A stretch of DNA of 6,066 bases from the NCBI GenBank assembly GCA_945903655.1, contig CAMDOY010000242.1, positions 1 through 6,066 on the forward strand. The letters run 5' to 3'. The position numbers were made by a program, and so were the translations under genes. Positions 1 to 4,731 of the stretch are shown piece by piece. The notes beneath the pieces are model-generated. The model searched no databases. It saw only the letters and a list, made by a program, of their open reading frames with translations, and was not told where the DNA came from. Each line of letters begins with the position of its first letter. The first letter of the stretch is position 1. This DNA is from Rhizobium sp. Q54 (GTDB lineage: Bacteria > Pseudomonadota > Alphaproteobacteria > Rhizobiales > Beijerinckiaceae).

Positions 1-672
1 TAATAAAATGGCGACGAGTTCGGCGACATCGCTCGCTGCCACAGTGCCGCTCAGAGCCGAGCGTCCATCGAGGGCCACCCTTGCCTCCGGGTCCATCTCA
101 GCCGCCATTCCGGTCTCCACCACGGCTGGCGCGATCGCGTTGACGCGGATACCGAAGCAGCCCAGCTCCGTCGCCAAGACACCGGTTGCATGAATAAGGG
201 CCGCCTTGCTGCCGCCATAAGCAAGCGTCCCTGCATCGGCGCGCAGACCGGCGACGGATGCGATATTGACAATCGCGCCCACTTTGGCTCGCACCATTTT
301 CTTAACCACGTACTGTGTGAACAGGATCTGGTTGAAGTAATTAACGTCGAAGACGCGCTTCATGTCCTCGATGCGGGTCATCGCGAAGCGGCCGCCTGAG
401 GCGACACCGGCGGCGTTCACGAGCGCATCGATGCGGGAATGGTCTTTGTGGAGGCGTTGCGCGCAGGCCTTAACCGACTCCGTGTCGGCTAGATCGAGCG
501 GAATGAACCCGACGGTCGGATGGGTTGCCATAAGGGCGTCCAGCCCGTCCGATAGCGACCTGCTGCAGGCAACTATCAAATAGCCACGCGACGCCAGCAA
601 CGTCGCGACCGCCAAGCCAATCCCACGGCTCGCTCCGGTCACCACTGCTGTCCGCACGCGGTCGTCAGTCAT
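1..672 (-). CDS. SDR-family NAD(P)-dependent oxidoreductase (FabG-like), C-terminus cut by window edge
   Basis: The frame is open for 224 codons from ATG 672 to base 1 with no stop, so the C-terminus lies outside the window; classical SDRs are about 245-250 residues, so perhaps 25 are missing. All classical SDR landmarks are visible: cofactor loop TGASRGIG (residues 12-19), Asp60 in the LDLAD stretch, NAAG (86-89), tetrad Asn111, catalytic Ser139 in IVNIAS, and the YxxxK pair Tyr152/Lys156. The following NAIAPAVVETGM is the usual SDR substrate-loop entry, with Ala in place of the common Gly. The family reduces ketones or oxidises alcohols with NAD(P)H; closest in style are 3-oxoacyl-ACP reductases, though the substrate cannot be read from sequence. 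The gene overlaps the end of the upstream small gene by 8 bases, so it is probably translationally coupled in an operon with the FabZ-like and GMC genes. ATG 678 is an in-frame alternative start, but the GAGGG motif is too close to it. Confidence 0.93.
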   Translation of the reverse strand, partial: MTDDRVRTAVVTGASRGIGLAVATLLASRGYLIVACSRSLSDGLDALMATHPTVGFIPLDLADTESVKACAQRLHKDHSRIDALVNAAGVASGGRFAMTRIEDMKRVFDVNYFNQILFTQYVVKKMVRAKVGAIVNIASVAGLRADAGTLAYGGSKAALIHATGVLATELGCFGIRVNAIAPAVVETGMAAEMDPEARVALDGRSALSGTVAASDVAELVAILL

Positions 673-1066
673 CTGCATGCCCTCGGCATTTTGCCAGCAC
701 CGGCTCAAGCAGATCATAATCGATATCCGGCATCACGGTGTGGTTGGGAAAGAGTGGCGTCGGCTTGCCGGTCAGGGCACGAAACACGGCAGGATCGGAG
801 AAATAGGAGATCACTGCTTGTTCTACGAAGCCGTCGATCAGATCCAACGCACGCGCCTTCAGCGCGTTGAGAACGCCGTTCGGTTCCCCCCCTGCATCCA
901 GGCTCGTCCTATCGCGTAGCAGCGCGTCGATGTCGTCGAGCCTGTCGAAATGCGACTCAAGATTAGTCACCGCTGCGGTCTCCGACGCTGCGGGTACCCC
1001 GCGGTGGGGGTCGCCGGGAAACATCGCACGGAAAAGGTCAAGCGAGGGTCGATCTGACATGCTCAT
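665..1066 (-). CDS. Small protein next to GMC oxidoreductase, candidate partner subunit
   Basis: This encodes 133 residues with no family I can name with certainty. The start is either ATG 1066 or ATG 1060 (the protein begins MSMSD, so the two differ by two residues); neither has a strong ribosome site, and GGATGAG just upstream slightly favours 1060. The gene overlaps the GMC oxidoreductase end by 23-29 bases and the SDR start by 8 bases. That places it firmly in the operon and makes it very likely real. The protein is rich in acidic residues, with no signal peptide, Tat motif or membrane segment. The C-terminal half carries a helical stretch, then YFSDPAVFRALTG (88-100) and LFPNH (105-109). 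Small subunits of FAD-dependent gluconate, glucose and sorbitol dehydrogenases are similarly placed beside their GMC subunits and often have a C-terminal Y(Y/F)xDP-type motif, but those are usually longer and carry a Tat signal. A subunit or chaperone for the GMC enzyme is the best inference. Confidence 0.82.
   Translation of the reverse strand: MSMSDRPSLDLFRAMFPGDPHRGVPAASETAAVTNLESHFDRLDDIDALLRDRTSLDAGGEPNGVLNALKARALDLIDGFVEQAVISYFSDPAVFRALTGKPTPLFPNHTVMPDIDYDLLEPVLAKCRGHADD
680..684 (-). promoter_or_regulatory. Ribosome binding site deciding the SDR start
   Basis: The minus strand reads GAGGG here. It ends 7 bases before ATG 672 but only 1 base before the alternative in-frame ATG 678, which favours 672 as the start of the SDR gene. 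The site lies inside the coding sequence of the upstream small gene. Confidence 0.6.
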
Positions 1067-2630
1067 CCATACAATCTGCCAGCAAGAGAGCGACGGCCTG
1101 AATCGTGTTCGCCGGATTGACGCAAGAACCGCTTACAAAGACGCTGGAGTCGGCGACATAGAGATTCTCAGTGTCGTGCACGCGGCCTTGGGCGTCAACA
1201 ACAGATCGATGTGGATCGTCGCCCATCCGCGCAGTTCCCATCAGGTGCCACCCTGTGTTACGAACTGGACCGTAGGCCCAACTGCGCCTTGCGCCAGCCG
1301 CCGCCATTAACTCCCGCGCCCTACTCATGCCGTGGATCATCATCTTCCGCGTGTTAGCATGCAGCGCATAATGGATCTTTACCCCCGGATCGCCAAAGCG
1401 GTCGTGCCGACTGTCGTCGCGTTCGACCCGGTTGTCCGCCTCAGGCAGATCTTCGCATATGATGGCAATCATCAGTTGCCGGGCGTAGAGCGCATCAAAA
1501 TCGTCGTAGATGGCGGCGCCGAACCGTAGTTTTCGCTTGGCCAGCGCAGAGAGCGCTGTCTCAACCGGTCCCGCGCCCCGCAGGGCCTGCATCATGTAAC
1601 CAAGATGGTGATCGGCGCCGGGGGTGCGATGAAACTGAAGGCTATAGAGCATACAGCCTTGCGGCCCGGAATCTGTATCAAGTCGTTGGTCTAAGATGCC
1701 CTCGACGTAGCCCAGAGGGTGGATCATGAGATTGCGCCCGACCTGCCCACTGGAATTGCCGAGCCCGTGCGGGCGTTCGGCGGTCCGCGAATTGAGCAGG
1801 ATACGCGGCGTGCCTATGGCGCTCGCCGCCAGAACGATGGAGCGAGCCTCGAACACTCGGCGCTCGCCAGCATTGTCAAACCCCTCTACGCCGTAGGCCT
1901 TGCCATCGCGCACGAGCACCTTTGAAACAGCAAATTCCGGCACCTGTGTCAGGCCGAGGCGCAAAGCCTCGCGCAGATAGGTGTTGTCGGCGCTCGCCTT
2001 TGCTCCTTGCGGACAGCCCGTATTGCAGGGGCCGAGATTGAGACAGGCGCCGCGATCGTCGCGCGCTCGCGTCAGGATCGCCGAAAAGCTGGGCCACCAG
2101 TGCCACCCTAGTGCGTTGAACGCCTCGGCGAGCCGAGCGCCGGCTGCGCCCAGGGGTACCGGAGGCAGCGCCTCTTCTATCTGCGGGTAGAATGGATCTC
2201 CAACCAGACCAGAGAGCCCCATCATTCGCTCGTTGGTGGCGAAATAGGTGGCGAGATCGCGATATTTGACAGGCCAGTCGGTCCCGAGCCCCTCGCGGCT
2301 CCGGAGTTCGAAGTCGACCTCGTGAAAGCGGGGGAAATGGCCAGAATACAAAATTGTTGAACCGCCAACGGCGTTGAAGTTGCAGACCGCAATGGGAGAG
2401 CCACTGTCATCGACGGGATAGTCGAAGCGATTCTGGCGCTCGGCAATTACCGGATTAAATTCGGTCCGCTTGCGGCGTTCCCAATCGAGACCCGTCGTTG
2501 GGTACAGCGATGGATCCATCTGCGGTCCGCGGTCGACGCATAGGACGCTGTGTCCTTTGGAGACGAGCGACCATGAGACCGCTGCTCCAGCAGCGCCGGC
2601 TCCCACAACGATAAAGTCGAAGCGCTTCAT
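1038..2630 (-). CDS. GMC-family FAD-dependent oxidoreductase
   Basis: The 530 residues fit the glucose-methanol-choline oxidoreductase family. The N-terminal FAD-binding motif is VVGAGAAG with Gly10, Gly12, Gly15, followed by Asp33 at the ribose-binding position. The NAVGGSTILYSG stretch (86-97) matches the family's FAD-contact region. The C-terminal domain has WHLMGTARMG with catalytic His462, then NPANTIQA with Asn505 as the likely second catalytic residue; the 43-residue spacing is normal for the family. A cysteine cluster C196-X5-C202-X3-C206, followed by GAK, matches the cluster spacing I recall for FAD glucose dehydrogenases with a 3Fe-4S centre. There is no Tat or Sec signal, so the protein should be cytoplasmic. 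It would oxidise an alcohol or polyol to a carbonyl; the substrate and electron acceptor are unknown. The start ATG overlaps the stop of the FabZ-like gene in an ATGA arrangement, so translation is probably coupled. The 3' end overlaps the small gene. Confidence 0.95.
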   Translation of the reverse strand: MKRFDFIVVGAGAAGAAVSWSLVSKGHSVLCVDRGPQMDPSLYPTTGLDWERRKRTEFNPVIAERQNRFDYPVDDSGSPIAVCNFNAVGGSTILYSGHFPRFHEVDFELRSREGLGTDWPVKYRDLATYFATNERMMGLSGLVGDPFYPQIEEALPPVPLGAAGARLAEAFNALGWHWWPSFSAILTRARDDRGACLNLGPCNTGCPQGAKASADNTYLREALRLGLTQVPEFAVSKVLVRDGKAYGVEGFDNAGERRVFEARSIVLAASAIGTPRILLNSRTAERPHGLGNSSGQVGRNLMIHPLGYVEGILDQRLDTDSGPQGCMLYSLQFHRTPGADHHLGYMMQALRGAGPVETALSALAKRKLRFGAAIYDDFDALYARQLMIAIICEDLPEADNRVERDDSRHDRFGDPGVKIHYALHANTRKMMIHGMSRARELMAAAGARRSWAYGPVRNTGWHLMGTARMGDDPHRSVVDAQGRVHDTENLYVADSSVFVSGSCVNPANTIQAVALLLADCMDEHVRSTLA

Positions 2631-3085
2631 TTCTTGGGCAGATACTGTTCGAAGATCTCTGGTATAGTGATCATCATCTCAGCTTCACATGCGACCTCTC
2701 CATCAGTGTATCCAATCGCATGGCCCTTGCACACCCCTCGTCGCCACGAATCCACGTAGGCCTCAAGCACAAGGCTCTGCCCGGGCAACACTTCCTTGCG
2801 AAACCGGACCATATGCTGGAGTGCGTGGGTGATCATGCCCTTCAGGCCGTCCTGCGTGGTGATGGCCACGGTTAGCATCTGCGCCATGGCTTCCAGCTGC
2901 AGCGCTCCTGGCATATTCGGTCGCCCGGGAAAGTGGATGGGGAAGTACCATTCATTGTTGGAAAGGTACTTGTAGCCCTTGGCGTACTTCCCTGGCTCAA
3001 CGTCGGACACGCAGTCGATCATCAGAAAAGGATATCGATTTGGCTGATATTCTTTCAGCTCCTCGCCGTTCAACGAAAACCCCAC
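2627..3085 (-). CDS. FabZ-like hot-dog (3R)-hydroxyacyl dehydratase
   Basis: This 152-residue protein is the length of FabZ, with the family landmarks in order: NRYPFLMIDCV (16-26), the YKYLSNNEWYF stretch (38-48), HFPGRPNMPGALQLEAMAQ (51-69) and the later VRFRKEVLPGQ (93-103). His51 and Glu65 are the expected catalytic pair, with FabZ-like 14-residue spacing. The residue before the catalytic His is Ile where FabZ normally has Gly (FxGHFPG), and central residues are divergent, so this is likely a specialised paralogue rather than the housekeeping enzyme. FabZ dehydrates 3-hydroxyacyl-ACP to the trans-2-enoyl form; whether this protein uses ACP, CoA or another carrier is unknown. The start is GTG, chosen because AAGGAG stands 7 bases upstream and homology begins soon after. 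It is first in a four-gene overlapping set and may be transcribed from a promoter in the IS-derived spacer or by readthrough from the methyltransferase gene; I saw no convincing promoter. Confidence 0.93.
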   Translation of the reverse strand: MGFSLNGEELKEYQPNRYPFLMIDCVSDVEPGKYAKGYKYLSNNEWYFPIHFPGRPNMPGALQLEAMAQMLTVAITTQDGLKGMITHALQHMVRFRKEVLPGQSLVLEAYVDSWRRGVCKGHAIGYTDGEVACEAEMMITIPEIFEQYLPKK

Positions 3086-3092
3086 GACAGTG

Positions 3093-3098
3093 CTCCTT
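3093..3098 (-). promoter_or_regulatory. Ribosome binding site for the GTG start of the FabZ-like gene
   Basis: The minus strand reads AAGGAG, a near-perfect anti-16S match, 7 bases before GTG 3085. It supports the non-ATG start. The first base of the site is the last base of the TGA that closes the transposase-like fragment upstream. Confidence 0.8.
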
Positions 3099-3334
3099 CA
3101 ATCTGAAAGTCTGCGTCTCTCAGCCCCCTGGGAGAAATACTCAAGATTCATCCTATCAACTCGCCCCCAGATTTCCCATAGGCACCCTGATGAGGCCAAC
3201 GTCAACCAGTTGCCGCGAACCAACCGCAAGATCTCGAAGTTCACAATCGCGTTGAGAAAGACCAAATCATCGCCATAAGTCGAAAGTTTTATCAACCGTT
3301 CTTCGATATCGAAAAAGCCTGGATCACCGCACAT
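3098..3334 (-). pseudogene. IS5-family transposase N-terminal fragment
   Basis: The 78-codon frame opens with DPGFFDIEERLIKLSTYGDD and continues LNAIVNFEILR (about residues 4-37, bases 3334-3224). From memory this strongly resembles the conserved N-terminus of IS5-family transposases, with a pattern of PGFFD, then ERxxxLSxxGD, then VxFExFR. After that the frame loses resemblance: the expected GGRPP and LSD regions and the whole DDE core are absent, and no restoring frame was found by eye. Intact elements encode about 300-400 residues, so this is a remnant, though a translated short protein cannot be excluded. It fills most of the roughly 340-base gap between the methyltransferase and the FabZ-like gene. 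The remaining bases 3335-3425 show no gene, terminator or clear promoter. No terminal inverted repeats were identified. Confidence 0.62.
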
Positions 3335-3425
3335 TGACTCAGCTCGGCTTCGATCTCAAAACGGGGATCAAGATAGGACAGCGCAGGCTAGCTTTTTTAA
3401 GGCCGCTCGCTGCTGTTGCCTTGAG

Positions 3426-4304
3426 TTAGCGCGTATAAACAATGTTTTCCTCGCCAAAATAGTTTTGAACTCGCTTGCGGCTTTCAATTCGAAAACCATT
3501 ACTCACGAATATTTCATTACAGGCGTCAAAATTCGCACCCTCTTCCTCAAGTTCTATAAATATCTTTTTGAGACCATGATTTTTTAGCGTAAGGGGCATA
3601 CCTTTCAATACCTGCTGTTCTGACCCATCAACATCTATCTTGATGTAGTTAGGCGACGGTATCTTCGTGAGTTCCAAAAAATCATCAAGTGTATATTTCA
3701 ATACGATTTGTTTAAAATCAGGCGTGAATAATTTATGCCCTCTTTTGACTTCGTTGTCGAGGATCTTCAAATGACCGCCCAGTTCGAATTTTTCCATATA
3801 GATGCTTCCCATTCCTGTTATGTCTGAAAGCGCTACGTTGAAATTACAAACATCATGCGAAAAGATTGTATGATTTAAATATGTGTTGTGATTTAATAAT
3901 GAAAAATTTCCGACCTCTGGCTCGAAACATACCACTTTTATAGATTTCGCAGCAGCATATAGGGCGAAAATGCCATTGCTTGCGCCAATATCGAAATAAG
4001 ATTCGTCGCTTGGAATTTGATCAATAAAATCTAAAAGTTCAGGTTCAATGTGTTCTTGACCATATGCTTGCCATAACAGACGTTTTGAGGTTGTTATGAA
4101 ATTGAGACTTTTGCCGCGAATAACCGAAGTGGAAACAAGATCTGAATTTTCAATCATAGTTACGCGGCTAACATTCTCGCGGCCCGCGATATCTTCGAGT
4201 TGAACCCTTTTCACAAGTGGGGAGGGAGTTAATCCAGCTTTTAACCGACGCTCATATTCTTCCATCTGATCTAATTCTTGCTGAGTATGAGTGTCTTTGG
4301 TCAT
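3426..4304 (-). CDS. FkbM-family SAM-dependent methyltransferase
   Basis: The 292 residues show the FkbM methyltransferase pattern: SAM-binding motif I YFDIGASNGIFALYAA (103-118), acidic motif II CFEPE (126-130), then YTLDDFLE (204-211) and the hallmark IKIDVDGSEQQVLKGM (221-236). The family methylates oxygen atoms, typically hydroxyls on polyketides, sugars or polysaccharides; the acceptor here is unknown. The N-terminal 100 residues are polar and divergent and may contact the acceptor or a partner. There is no signal peptide or membrane segment, so the enzyme is probably cytosolic. ATG 4304 is preceded by AAGG at 8 bases, an acceptable ribosome site. The gene is strikingly AT-rich beside its neighbours (13 of 60 G/C at 3841-3900, against 41 of 60 at 5041-5100 in the ligase) and is flanked on both sides by insertion-sequence remnants. 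This implies recent acquisition by transfer. It shares the strand of the surrounding operon and could be cotranscribed with it. Confidence 0.93.
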   Translation of the reverse strand: MTKDTHTQQELDQMEEYERRLKAGLTPSPLVKRVQLEDIAGRENVSRVTMIENSDLVSTSVIRGKSLNFITTSKRLLWQAYGQEHIEPELLDFIDQIPSDESYFDIGASNGIFALYAAAKSIKVVCFEPEVGNFSLLNHNTYLNHTIFSHDVCNFNVALSDITGMGSIYMEKFELGGHLKILDNEVKRGHKLFTPDFKQIVLKYTLDDFLELTKIPSPNYIKIDVDGSEQQVLKGMPLTLKNHGLKKIFIELEEEGANFDACNEIFVSNGFRIESRKRVQNYFGEENIVYTR

Positions 4305-4477
4305 TGCTGTCGCCTTTTGTCAATGGTCACATGGGTTGGTCGGTTTGTTTGAACAGCGTTGGTCCATTCGATACGCGGAAACGGGTTAAAGTCGGCCTCA
4401 TGAGGCGTCGCCTGCGATAGGCCCCCGTCGACCGGACAATGCTAGTGCAAAACGAATTTGTGCGCTAGGCGTTCGGC
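4305..4477. other. Gene-free spacer, probably including the 3' end of an IS3-type element
   Basis: No coding frame of interest is seen here. The minus-strand stretch around 4450-4415 (a CCGGTCG followed by GGGGGCC) lies just beyond the transposase-remnant stop and resembles the GC-rich tail typical of some IS3 elements, so the element's end may lie there. That is pattern memory only; the matching other end and a target duplication were not found. No convincing promoter for the methyltransferase gene was found. Confidence 0.35.
4395..4406. repeat. Perfect 12-base palindrome
   Basis: GCCTCATGAGGC equals its own reverse complement. It lies 90 bases upstream of the methyltransferase start, in the spacer next to the IS3 remnant. 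With no loop and no T-run on either side it is not a typical terminator. It could be an operator-like protein site, part of an element end, or chance. Confidence 0.5.
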
Positions 4478-4712
4478 TCAGCTGGTCGGGGTAGCGGAGT
4501 CGACCGCGCCCTTGACGGGTATGAGGACTGCGGGCGCTGGCGGCTTATCATGACGTCAGCGGTCTTCGCTCCCGCGGCTACGATCCACTCCTCCACCACC
4601 TTGGCGAACTCGGGGCAATTATCGGAGCGGATACACACAGCACGCGCCGAAGGAGGAACAGATCCGACAAGACATCGATGACTCCTGCTGATTTGCGCCT
4701 CAGGGACATCTT
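4478..4712 (-). pseudogene. IS3-family transposase (OrfB) remnant, frameshifted and internally deleted
   Basis: Three consecutive pieces in different frames match the expected order of an IS3 OrfB integrase-core protein. Piece one (about 4700-4644) reads RRKSAGVIDVLSDLFLLRR, matching the stretch before the second catalytic Asp. Piece two (4632-4558) reads IRSDNCPEF then VVEEWIVAAGAKTA. It contains the DDE Asp in the IRSDNGPEF motif, with Cys in place of the usual Gly. A frameshift lies between them near 4635-4643. Piece three (4546-4478) reads KPPAPAVLIPVKGAVDSATPTS then TGA, like the KPPAP C-terminal tail of such transposases. The region expected between pieces two and three (PGSPWENGYxES, catalytic Glu, RPHSALGY) is missing, so roughly 50-60 codons were deleted. 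The N-terminal half and OrfA are also absent. The element is dead. Its recognisable part begins within about 30 bases of the ligase stop codon, placing an insertion or deletion junction right there. Confidence 0.8.
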
Positions 4713-4731
4713 GTCTTCCGACTGTGCCGAC

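Noticed and set aside
867..1310. 147-codon plus-strand open frame
   Set aside because: It lies antisense to the end of the GMC gene and the small gene, shows no recognisable motif, and is explained by the GC-rich codon pattern of the real minus-strand genes.
3263..3295. TTGATA with a GATGAT 18 bases away on the minus strand as a promoter for the FabZ operon
   Set aside because: The -10 matches only 4 of 6 positions, the spacing is not optimal, and it lies in the transposase fragment; too weak to call.
3393..3422. Possible terminator after the methyltransferase gene (AAGGC/GCCTT arms beside a run of six T)
   Set aside because: The T-run is on the plus strand before the hairpin; read on the minus strand the hairpin is followed by A, not T, so it cannot be an intrinsic terminator for that gene. 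The stem is short and the loop is about 14 bases.
4318..4323. TTGACA on the minus strand as a -35 box for the methyltransferase gene
   Set aside because: It is only 13 bases from the ATG, so a -10 box would fall inside the coding sequence, and nothing like TATAAT is there.
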